Shown here: piece by piece, positions 1-4,647 of the stretch
Numbering within the stretch: the stretch's first letter is position 1
Layout of the letters: each line of letters begins with the position of its first letter
From: Gammaproteobacteria bacterium
GTDB lineage: Bacteria > Pseudomonadota > Gammaproteobacteria > SZUA-229
Direction: 5' to 3'
Length of the DNA stretch: 6,801 bases
NCBI GenBank assembly: GCA_029287815.1
Contig: JARFQK010000062.1
Span: forward strand, 1-6,801
The notes under the pieces: model-generated
Database searches by the model: none
What the model saw: only the letters and a program-made list of their open reading frames with translations
What the model was told of the DNA's origin: nothing
Translations under genes and position numbers: made by a program

Positions 1-1
1 G

Positions 2-247
2 AACCGTGATCCCGACTTCAGGGACGCGTTCACTGTTGCAGCGAGAAACATGTACATGAAAGCACTCAAGGTCTCCCCCGACCTCGAGGCGGAGATCAAC
101 CGCATCGAACAGATTATGGGCGCCGATCCCAACACTTTCGAGTTCGACGAGGGTGAAATGGATGAAGTCGACATCTTCGAGCAAATACTCAATGCTTATG
201 ACAATCAGGTGCTGCTGGAAGAAAAAGAGAACAGCACGATCAACTAA
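2..247 (+). CDS. C-terminal part of an unidentified acidic protein (5' end outside window)
   Basis: The reading frame is open from the first bases to the TAA at 245-247. The ATG at 50 is therefore probably an internal Met, and the gene starts upstream of the window. The visible 81 residues are hydrophilic and acidic. The segment ARNMYMKALKVSPDLEAE at about residues 14-31 has the helix-turn pattern of a tetratricopeptide-like repeat, with Ala and Leu spacing and a Pro near the end. An acidic stretch and a short helix follow. I do not recognise the family and the TPR reading is tentative. The next gene starts only 49 bp downstream on the same strand, with a copy of the GAGTCTGACCCC repeat between them, so the two could be cotranscribed. 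A separate short gene starting at the ATG at 50 cannot be excluded, but no Shine-Dalgarno sequence precedes it. Confidence 0.6.
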   Translation, partial: NRDPDFRDAFTVAARNMYMKALKVSPDLEAEINRIEQIMGADPNTFEFDEGEMDEVDIFEQILNAYDNQVLLEEKENSTIN

Positions 248-251
248 AAGA

Positions 252-268
252 TCAACGAGTCTGACCCC
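252..268 (+). repeat. GAGTCTGACCCC dispersed repeat, copy 1
   Basis: The 17 bases TCAACGAGTCTGACCCC are identical to 4054-4070. The core 12-mer (257-268) also occurs as its exact reverse complement at 939-950. It lies directly after the stop of the first gene. Confidence 0.8.
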
Positions 269-296
269 TTGTTCCTGACCAATTCTAGGTATGCCA

Positions 297-929
297 ATGA
301 AACATCTAACAATACTGATAGCGACGCTGGTGCTGGCCGCCTGCATGCACCAACCTGACGACCCGCGCAAGGTCGCCGAGCAATACTGGCGCTCGATGCA
401 GCAAGGTGACACAGCGGCCGCCCGAACCCTGGTCTCGAGCACCAGCCAACAAAACTTCGACCGCTATCTCGCATTGCCTGCGGATCAGAGGCTCCCGATC
501 GGAGCATTCGAGCTTGGCACGGTCCAGAGCGCGATTGTCACCGTGATCTATGCCGATCCGAATGCGAAAGACAATCAAGATACCTTCGACACGGTGATGG
601 TGCTCGAAGATGGCGCATGGAAAGTGGATGCCACGCAGACCGTGGTACCCCGACCACGCCCGAGCGACCGCGAATTGAATGAACTCGCTGACGAACTTTC
701 CGAATCCATGCAGGAAAACATGGATTCGATGGAGGATGCGATGACAGAGGGCTTGCAAATGCTGAACGAAGCGCTGCGCGAAGGATCACGCGATCTGGGC
801 GAGTCCATGCTCAAGGGCATGGAGGAAATGAACCGAGCCTTGCGCGAATCGATCGATCAGATGCAACAGCACCGCGAGGAGCAACAGCAGGAATCCGAGC
901 CCGAGGGCCAGGATGGGGGCCTGATTTAG
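297..929 (+). CDS. NTF2/DUF4878-like lipoprotein with amphipathic helical tail
   Basis: This is a predicted 210-residue lipoprotein. The N-terminus MKHLTILIATLVLAAC is a short type II signal peptide with lipobox L-A-A-C, so Cys16 would be lipidated after cleavage. The residues after Cys are MHQPDD, which does not give a clear inner-membrane retention signal. Residues about 20-115 (DPRKVAEQYWRSMQQGD, then a VMVLEDGAWKVD strand) match the pattern of DUF4878/NTF2-like lipoproteins: a helix with 'yw.a...gD...a', then a strand ending in 'dg.WkVd'. Residues about 118-190 form a long acidic, Met-rich amphipathic helix likely to be coiled-coil, and the end is Gln/Glu-rich. I chose the ATG at 297 over 291 because TAGG at 286-289 is 7 bases from it but only 1 base from 291. 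The function is unknown; the family is often a small envelope or binding protein. It is convergent with the next gene. Confidence 0.8.
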   Translation: MKHLTILIATLVLAACMHQPDDPRKVAEQYWRSMQQGDTAAARTLVSSTSQQNFDRYLALPADQRLPIGAFELGTVQSAIVTVIYADPNAKDNQDTFDTVMVLEDGAWKVDATQTVVPRPRPSDRELNELADELSESMQENMDSMEDAMTEGLQMLNEALREGSRDLGESMLKGMEEMNRALRESIDQMQQHREEQQQESEPEGQDGGLI

Positions 930-961
930 ATAGATCATGGGGTCAGACTCCTTGATCTATC
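929..961. terminator. Hairpin spanning both convergent stop codons
   Basis: GATAGATCATGG (929-940) pairs with CCTTGATCTATC (950-961), 11 of 12 positions, leaving a 9-base loop GGTCAGACT. The stem contains part of the stop codon of the lipoprotein gene and all of the stop of the minus-strand gene. There is no long T tract on either side, so rho-independent termination is uncertain, but the position fits a shared bidirectional terminator. Confidence 0.5.
939..950 (-). repeat. GAGTCTGACCCC dispersed repeat, copy 2 (inverted)
   Basis: GGGGTCAGACTC is the exact reverse complement of 257-268 and 4059-4070. It forms the loop and inner stem of the hairpin between the convergent genes. Confidence 0.75.
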
Positions 962-1268
962 GGGTGATGCCGACGTAGGCCCAGGTCAGCAGAAACGCGA
1001 AAGCGATACCCAAAATACCCAGTACGACCGTCATGCCGTCATTGCGCTTCCAACCGCGGGCAATCCAGTAGGCTTGAAGTCCGGAAAAGCCGGATGCAGC
1101 GCCAACCACATAGAGCAGGTCCTTGTTCTCGATGTCCATGGGTAAGAGGAAAATGAAATAGAAAACAAACGCGATGCCCAGCGGCGTTAATGAAAAAATC
1201 CAGGTGCTCATCTCGGCAGGATCTCGCTCACCCTCAAACATTTTCTTGAACTTGTCACCCATACCCAT
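957..1268 (-). CDS. Small three-helix inner-membrane protein, unknown function
   Basis: The predicted product is a 103-residue integral membrane protein. A charged cytoplasmic-type N-terminus (MGMGDKFKKMFEGERDPAE) precedes three hydrophobic segments at about residues 22-43 (WIFSLTPLGIAFVFYFIFLLP), 50-70 (DLLYVVGAASGFSGLQAYWI) and 79-101 (MTVVLGILGIAFAFLLTWAYVG). A KR-containing loop lies between helices 2 and 3. The frame is open for 13 more codons to 1307, but GAGGAGA (complement of 1274-1280) stands six bases before the ATG at 1268, so I start there. The ATG two codons later is a weaker choice. I do not recognise the family. It stands alone on the minus strand, convergent with the lipoprotein gene. 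Confidence 0.75.
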   Translation of the reverse strand: MGMGDKFKKMFEGERDPAEMSTWIFSLTPLGIAFVFYFIFLLPMDIENKDLLYVVGAASGFSGLQAYWIARGWKRNDGMTVVLGILGIAFAFLLTWAYVGITR

Positions 1269-1273
1269 CGCAA

Positions 1274-1280
1274 TCTCCTC
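1274..1280 (-). promoter_or_regulatory. Shine-Dalgarno site of the three-helix membrane protein
   Basis: On the minus strand this reads GAGGAGA, five to six bases before ATGGGTATGGGT. It decides the start at 1268 rather than the longer frame from 1307. Confidence 0.7.
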
Positions 1281-1327
1281 TGACGTCGCGGACGCAACAC
1301 AAATCATTGATCGTTCACAGCCGTTTT

Positions 1328-1333
1328 ATCATA
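1328..1333 (-). promoter_or_regulatory. Possible -10 box for the minus-strand membrane protein gene
   Basis: The minus strand reads TATGAT (5 of 6 to TATAAT), about 60 bases upstream of the start codon. The hexamer 17 bases further upstream (TTAGCT) is a poor -35, so this is a weak call. Confidence 0.25.
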
Positions 1334-1358
1334 GCCCATAGACATAGGCTAGCTAAAC

Positions 1359-1366
1359 GGGGTCAG
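1359..1366 (-). repeat. Truncated GGGGTCAG repeat joined to the GTCATTGCGAG element
   Basis: GGGGTCAG runs directly into CGTCATTGCGAG at 1367. It appears to be the left remnant of a composite unit whose right end is the CTCTGACCC at 1532-1540. Confidence 0.5.
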
Positions 1367-1492
1367 CGTCATTGCGAGCGAAGCGAAGTAATCTCTCGAA
1401 TCTTGCGCCGCTTAAACGGCTTGGATTCAGTGGTTCAACGAAAGCGCTAGATTCAGGAGATTGCCACGTCGCTGTCGCTCCTCGCAATGACG
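1367..1492. repeat. GTCATTGCGAG palindromic (MITE-like) element, copy A
   Basis: The 126-bp unit has perfect 12-bp terminal inverted repeats: CGTCATTGCGAG (1367-1378) and CTCGCAATGACG (1481-1492). Subterminal blocks are CGAAGCGAAGTAATCT near the left end and GATTGCCACGTCGCTGTCG near the right. A shorter copy with the same ends is at 3141-3220. Palindromes with this GTCATTGCGAG end are, from general knowledge, spread through many bacterial genomes. No protein is encoded; the long minus-strand frame across it is fortuitous. Confidence 0.8.
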
Positions 1493-1493
1493 C

Positions 1494-1540
1494 TATTCCG
1501 GTCGATTTTTGCTTAAGTAAGTGCCAGTAGACTCTGACCC
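1494..1540 (+). repeat. Right flank module of composite repeat A, ending in CTCTGACCC
   Basis: Positions 1494-1530 match 3223-3259 at 32 of 37 bases (TATTCCG..TCGAT.TTTGCTTA.GTA.GTGCCA.TAG). The module includes AAGTAAGTGCCA (1515-1526) and continues into GACTCTGACCC, a member of the GGGGTCAGA family. AAGTAAGTGCCA can also pair with TGGCACCTACTT at 1544-1555 (11 of 12). Confidence 0.75.
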
Positions 1541-1543
1541 GAA

Positions 1544-1715
1544 TGGCACCTACTTCAGCCGATATGGTTTGCTTCTGGAGGAAATGCGGCGGCAGGGAAG
1601 CCGCCGTCGAGCCTACACGGACGAATTCACGGCGTTTTCCGGAAGAAGTAACCCGTATCGGCGGGCCAATTGCTCGACGATAGCTGTCAAGTATGTGCCA
1701 TTCGACTCTGACCCC
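1544..1715. repeat. Inverted-repeat element with internal REP-like stem-loop
   Basis: TGGCACCTACTTCAGC at 1544-1559 and GCTGTCAAGTATGTGCCA at 1683-1700 are imperfect terminal inverted repeats. The right end is extended by TTCGACTCTGACCCC to 1715. Inside lies GGCGGC (1588-1593), loop AGGGAA, GCCGCC (1600-1605), followed by GAGCCTACACGGACG and ATTCACGGCG. That order of stem-loop plus conserved tail resembles REP-like intergenic sequences found in many proteobacteria. It has no credible protein-coding content; frames crossing it are chance. Confidence 0.6.
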
Positions 1716-1791
1716 ATATAAACGGAACCCGGAGCGGTTCAAACGAATCTGAGTCATTTGATTATTGATTTAAAAAACAGGGTGAGCAACG

Positions 1792-2598
1792 ATGCCAGAC
1801 GAAATTACCAATGATGTTATCGGGGTTTTCAAGCAACAACTTGAAGATCATCCTGTTTATGCAGCGGTTTCAAACAAGGAAGAGCTGCGCTGCTTTATGG
1901 AACACCATGTCTACTCGGTGTGGGATTTCATGTCTCTGATCAAATATCTTCAGTCCGTCGTCGCGCCGACAAGCTATCCGTGGACGCCACGGGGCGACGC
2001 ACAGGTCAGACGGTTCATCAACGAACTCGTCCTGGAGGAAGAGTCCGACGAAACCGACGTTCCCGGCGAATATGCGAGTCATTTCGAGCTCTACCAGAAA
2101 GCGATGAAAGAGATCGGCGCCAGCACATTGCCATCCGCGCGCTTCGTCGAAACCGTGCGGCAAGAAGGCATCATCAGCGCACTGGAACTCCCGACAGTCC
2201 CGGAAGCGTCTCGCATGTTCACGTCGACGACGTTCGAGTTCTTACACAGCAACAAGCCGCACCAGGTCGCTGCAGCCCTGGCACTCGGCAGAGAACACAT
2301 CATTCCGAGCATTTTTCGTTCAATCCTGCATAAGACAGGCGTTACCGAGGAACAAGCACCGATCTTTCATTTTTATCTGAATCGACACATCCATCTCGAC
2401 GAGGATTTCCATGCGCCTTTGTCACTGCGGCTGCTCAATGGCCTCTGCTGCGGCGATAAAGTCAAGATCGACGAAGCCATTGAGGCGGCTGGTTTGGCAG
2501 TCCAGGCGCGACTGGTATTCTGGGACGGTGTGCTCGAGGCAATCAACTCGATCAAGCCAGCGCAGCATCATCCCGTTGAGTCCAAACGGGCGTTGTAG
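1792..2598 (+). CDS. DUF3050 family protein, haem-oxygenase-like fold
   Basis: The 268-residue product carries features I associate with DUF3050: an early HPVY (20-23), MEHHVYSVWDFMSLIKYLQ (36-54), RRFINELVLEEESDE (73-87), GREHIIPSIF (166-175) and YLNRHIHLDEDFHAPL (195-210). The family is predicted to adopt the all-helical haem-oxygenase/TenA-like fold. The clustered acidic and His residues at E82-E87, E168/H169 and H199-H207 could bind metal, as in haem-oxygenase-like diiron proteins; that is inference, and the reaction is unknown. The start is supported by GGGTGAG a few bases before ATG. The length looks complete. It is a single-gene unit flanked by repeat-filled intergenic DNA on both sides, with no biosynthetic partner next to it. 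Confidence 0.8.
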   Translation: MPDEITNDVIGVFKQQLEDHPVYAAVSNKEELRCFMEHHVYSVWDFMSLIKYLQSVVAPTSYPWTPRGDAQVRRFINELVLEEESDETDVPGEYASHFELYQKAMKEIGASTLPSARFVETVRQEGIISALELPTVPEASRMFTSTTFEFLHSNKPHQVAAALALGREHIIPSIFRSILHKTGVTEEQAPIFHFYLNRHIHLDEDFHAPLSLRLLNGLCCGDKVKIDEAIEAAGLAVQARLVFWDGVLEAINSIKPAQHHPVESKRAL

Positions 2599-2826
2599 CC
2601 GCTGATCGGCAGGTATGCGCGACTGCACAGCCTGACACTGGCATTCGAATCGAGATTTCCCTCGATCGACCGAATCGGCACGTTGCGCGAACGCAGGCCT
2701 GCACCGCCGTGAACTCCCCTCCATTTCGAAACTTGAGTGGGAATCATAAGGCTTTGATGTCGACCAAATTTTCACGGTGATTTGACGGCCTCTTCACGCC
2801 CATGCCCTTATCCTTTGCATCGTAAA
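2599..2826. other. Intergenic DNA without recognised features
   Basis: I see no gene with a ribosome binding site here. Weak local palindromes occur, such as GCCG/CGGC just after the DUF3050 stop and TCGAG/CTCGA around 2650-2664, but none has the GC stem plus T-run of an intrinsic terminator. A minus-strand frame from 2775 overlaps the DUF3050 gene and looks like a shadow. Confidence 0.5.
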
Positions 2827-3083
2827 GCCTCTAGCCCGCATTTCTCACCAGGCGGCGTCGAGAACTGGTAAGGCATTGGCTCTTTTGAAAGAACTCGAAT
2901 GATCAAAAATACAGTGTGTTTTTCAACAGTGCCTATCACGGTTCAGGCTGGTCTTCGTGTTCGTAAGCTTGCTCTTCACTCAAACCATAGCTATCGCTAT
3001 GCTTTTCGCTCCAGAGCGGCGCTTACGAACACGAATCCTGCGCCTGCTCCCGTGATCCTGGTGAGAAATGCGAGCTAGTAGGC
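2827..3083. mobile_element. Non-coding 257-bp element with nested inverted repeats (MITE or IS relic)
   Basis: The terminal arms carry a perfect 16-bp match, CGCATTTCTCACCAGG (2837-2852) against CCTGGTGAGAAATGCG (3057-3072). They extend outward with one mismatch and one indel to GCCT/AGGC at 2827 and 3083. A second perfect 15-bp pair lies inside: TTCGTGTTCGTAAGC (2954-2968) and GCTTACGAACACGAA (3021-3035). ATCACGG (2935-2941) and CCGTGAT (3050-3056) surround it, and a central CATAGC/GCTATG hairpin is at 2986-3001. There is no ORF of useful size. I find no target-site duplication. The ends starting CCT suggest an IS1380-like origin, but that is only a guess. Confidence 0.6.
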
Positions 3084-3084
3084 A

Positions 3085-3259
3085 GTCAGAGTCGCTCAAT
3101 AACCTAATGGTACTTACTCAAGGCATATTCGGTTCATGCTGTCATTGCGAGGCACGAAGTAATCTTCTGAATCGCGCGCCTCAGCAAGATTGCCACGTCA
3201 CTGTCGCTCCTCGCAATGACGGTATTCCGATCGATCTTTGCTTAGGTACGTGCCATTAG
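3085..3259. repeat. Composite repeat B: GTCAGAGTCG and TAATGG arms around a GTCATTGCGAG palindrome
   Basis: The centre, 3141-3220, is an 80-bp copy of the GTCATTGCGAG element with perfect 11-bp ends. The left arm has GTCAGAGTCG (3085-3094) and TAATGGTACTTACTCAAG (3105-3122). The right arm, read in reverse, gives TAATGGCACGTACCTAAG (3257-3240). Hence the palindrome sits in the middle of a larger inverted repeat. The right arm matches composite A at 32 of 37 positions. Plus-strand frames in this interval are not genes. Confidence 0.75.
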
Positions 3260-3268
3260 TTCAACACC

Positions 3269-3303
3269 CCGCTTATTGAGCGGCAGCAAACAACCCTGAC
3301 CCC
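3269..3303 (+). repeat. Small hairpin followed by CTGACCCC repeat
   Basis: CCGCT (3269-3273) and AGCGG (3279-3283) form a short stem, and CTGACCCC (3296-3303) is a partial copy of the window-wide motif. This lies just before the outer-membrane protein gene. Confidence 0.4.
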
Positions 3304-3321
3304 TTATGACCAACCATTTAT

Positions 3322-3325
3322 GGAG
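3322..3325 (+). promoter_or_regulatory. Shine-Dalgarno site deciding the start of the beta-barrel gene
   Basis: GGAG is seven bases before the ATG at 3333. The upstream in-frame ATG at 3306 has only repeat sequence before it. Confidence 0.65.
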
Positions 3326-3332
3326 ACTGGAT

Positions 3333-4004
3333 ATGGCACGATTCACAACACCCATGAACACGCTTCTGTTCTCAGCCGCCTTCGCGGGAATGGCCTCATA
3401 CAACGTCGACGCCGCATCAGAGGATCGCTGGTTCCTCAGACCCCAGGTCGGCCTGAGCCTGATATCGGATTTCCAAGCGCGCTCGAATAAGGTTGCCGGT
3501 TTTTCGGGCCCGGCGGAGATCAAACTGGACGACGGCTTCGCTGCAAGCATCGGCATTGGTTATCGCTTGAGCCCGAACTTTGCGGTCGAACTCGCGTGGG
3601 AATACCGCAGCAATGATTCTGAGGCACTGATCGACGGCGGGACGTCGTTGGGTAGCGGCAACTACGCCTCGAACACATTCTTTCTGAACGGCCTGTATTT
3701 CTTCAGCCAATCCGGGCGATGGCAGCCCTATCTTGGCGCAGGCTTGAGCTGGCTGCAGGAAATCGATCTTGACTTTGAGCAAGATGGCGTTGAATCATCC
3801 TATTCAGGCGATGGGGATATCGGGTACCAGCTGTTTGCCGGGCTGAACTACGATCTCACGCCTGACTGGGGCCTGCAGACCGAACTTCGCTACGGCAGTA
3901 TCACGAGCATTACACTCGAGAGCGAGGCAGGCGATGGCAGCAGTTTTAGCGGGATGGACTACCAGCCATTTACCGTGCAAGTGGGATTGATCTACCGATT
4001 CTGA
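3333..4004 (+). CDS. Outer-membrane beta-barrel protein (OmpA/OMP_b-brl-like)
   Basis: The predicted 223-residue precursor has a signal peptide (MARFTTPMNTLLFSAAFAGMASYNVDA), with likely cleavage after Ala27 of V-D-A. The mature part, about 196 residues, is a run of alternating-hydrophobicity strands: WFLRPQVGLSLISDF, AASIGIGYRLSPNFAVELAWEYRS, NTFFLNGLYFF, WQPYLGAGLSWLQ, IGYQLFAGLNYDLTPDWGLQTELRYG and PFTVQVGLIYRF. It ends in Phe with the aromatic pattern recognised by the BAM complex. This is typical of eight-stranded barrels of the 'outer membrane protein beta-barrel domain' group, with acidic Gly/Ser-rich loops. The role could be structural or small-molecule passage; the sequence does not tell. 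There is no OmpA peptidoglycan-binding domain. The gene is monocistronic, with repeat hairpins on both sides. Confidence 0.85.
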   Translation: MARFTTPMNTLLFSAAFAGMASYNVDAASEDRWFLRPQVGLSLISDFQARSNKVAGFSGPAEIKLDDGFAASIGIGYRLSPNFAVELAWEYRSNDSEALIDGGTSLGSGNYASNTFFLNGLYFFSQSGRWQPYLGAGLSWLQEIDLDFEQDGVESSYSGDGDIGYQLFAGLNYDLTPDWGLQTELRYGSITSITLESEAGDGSSFSGMDYQPFTVQVGLIYRF

Positions 4005-4030
4005 CTGCCAACAGGCTACAAATATGCCAT

Positions 4031-4071
4031 TGGGGTCAGAACCGTTTGACAATTCAACGAGTCTGACCCCA
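4031..4071. terminator. Hairpin made of two inverted GGGGTCAGA copies
   Basis: TGGGGTCAGA (4031-4040) and TCTGACCCCA (4062-4071) form a perfect 10-bp stem around a 21-base loop, 27 bases after the beta-barrel stop codon. The right arm belongs to the 17-base segment identical to 252-268. With no T tract, intrinsic termination is uncertain; 3'-end protection or rho-related pausing are alternatives. Confidence 0.5.
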
Positions 4072-4075
4072 TGAT
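4046..4075 (+). promoter_or_regulatory. Candidate sigma-70 promoter inside the repeat hairpin
   Basis: A perfect TTGACA (4046-4051) lies in the loop of the GGGGTCAGA hairpin. CATGAT (4070-4075, 4 of 6 to TATAAT) follows after 18 bases. It would start transcription about 30 bases before the SnoaL-like gene. Only the -35 is strong. Confidence 0.35.
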
Positions 4076-4113
4076 AAAAGTCGTTTCATGAAACAGCGTG
4101 AGAGTATTGAACG

Positions 4114-4473
4114 ATGGAACATCACCAATTGCTGAGCCAATTGTTCTCCAGTATCGATGAGAGGGATGCGAGGGCCTTTTCGCAATTCCTCGCTGACGAC
4201 TGTTCGTTCAGCTTCGGCAACCTGCCTCCGGTCTCCGGGAAAGCGAACATTGAGTCTTTCGTCTCAGATTTCTTCGACTCGATTCACGCCCTGTCGCACT
4301 CGCTCACCGAGTCATGGTCGGTAGCTGACGGCTTAATCTGTCATGGCTCCGTTTCATATACCCGACACGATGAAAGCGTGCTGACAGTGCCTTTCTGCAA
4401 TATCTTCAAGCTGAAACACGATTTGATCCGCGAGTACCTGATTTTTGCCGACACCTCAGCGCTATACCGATGA
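4114..4473 (+). CDS. SnoaL/NTF2-like fold protein
   Basis: The 119-residue single-domain protein has the layout of SnoaL-like members of the NTF2 superfamily. An N-terminal helix (HHQLLSQLFSSIDERDARAFSQFLADDCSFSFGN) carries the usual 'iDerD...l..fla.D..f.fGn' pattern. PPVSGKANIESFVSDFFDSI follows, where GK/G-x-x-I-x-F is common. Then come three strands: HSLTESWSVADGLICHGSVSYTR, VLTVPFCNIFKLKHDLIREYLIFAD and a short tail. These domains form a cone-shaped pocket and serve as isomerases, cyclases or binding proteins; the substrate cannot be read from the sequence. There is no signal peptide, so it is probably cytoplasmic. A weak purine-rich GTGAGAG at 4098-4104 precedes the ATG by nine bases. 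The length is normal for the family. Confidence 0.75.
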   Translation: MEHHQLLSQLFSSIDERDARAFSQFLADDCSFSFGNLPPVSGKANIESFVSDFFDSIHALSHSLTESWSVADGLICHGSVSYTRHDESVLTVPFCNIFKLKHDLIREYLIFADTSALYR

Positions 4474-4574
4474 GCCTGCATGTGCACGTTGCGCCAGCCC
4501 GAACTCACTCGGTGGGGCCAAGCCGCGCCCTCGACAACGCCTCAATCAGACGAAATGTCATTGCTTATGGCGGC

Positions 4575-4580
4575 AGAGGA
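4575..4580 (+). promoter_or_regulatory. Shine-Dalgarno site before a 19-codon ORF
   Basis: AGAGGA lies seven bases before the ATG at 4588. It is one of the better ribosome binding sites in the window and the main reason to consider the small ORF real. Confidence 0.45.
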
Positions 4581-4587
4581 TGAGATC

Positions 4588-4647
4588 ATGAGAAAAGCAT
4601 CGGATGAGCAGCAAAATCACATTGAGTGGACGGAGATAGAACCTTGA
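4588..4647 (+). CDS. Possible short upstream ORF coupled to the next gene
   Basis: The predicted 19-residue peptide is MRKASDEQQNHIEWTEIEP. It has a strong Shine-Dalgarno sequence (AGAGGA, 7-base spacing). Its TGA stop (4645-4647) overlaps the TTG start of the following gene (4644-4646) as TTGA, the arrangement typical of translational coupling. The same frame is open further upstream to an ATG at 4480, which would give 55 residues, but those earlier starts lack a ribosome binding site. The peptide is hydrophilic and acidic and resembles nothing I know. It may be only a translated leader that loads ribosomes onto the weak TTG start, or chance. Confidence 0.35.
   Translation: MRKASDEQQNHIEWTEIEP
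4632..4635 (+). promoter_or_regulatory. Shine-Dalgarno site for the TTG start at 4644
   Basis: GGAG is eight bases before TTG. It lies downstream of the GTG at 4626, which excludes that GTG as the likely start. Confidence 0.6.

Noticed and set aside
306..758. Minus-strand frames of 81-150 codons opposite the lipoprotein gene
   Set aside because: They are antisense shadows of a gene with a clear lipobox and domain pattern; compositions are Arg/His/Ser-rich.
1359..1715. CRISPR array
   Set aside because: The repeats differ in length and orientation and are not regularly spaced; there are no cas genes.
1353..1757. Minus-strand frame of 134 codons across the repeat block
   Set aside because: It runs through the GTCATTGCGAG element, the GGGGTCAGA copies and the REP-like stem, has no ribosome binding site, and reads as low-complexity Arg/Ser-rich sequence.
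2422..2775. Minus-strand frame of 117 codons at the end of the DUF3050 gene
   Set aside because: Over half lies antisense to DUF3050, there is no ribosome binding site, and the product resembles nothing.
2827..3083. Complete insertion sequence
   Set aside because: At 257 bp it has no transposase frame, and no flanking direct duplication is visible.
3068..3259. Plus-strand frame of 63 codons
   Set aside because: It is formed entirely from the end of the 257-bp element and composite repeat B; there is no Shine-Dalgarno sequence.
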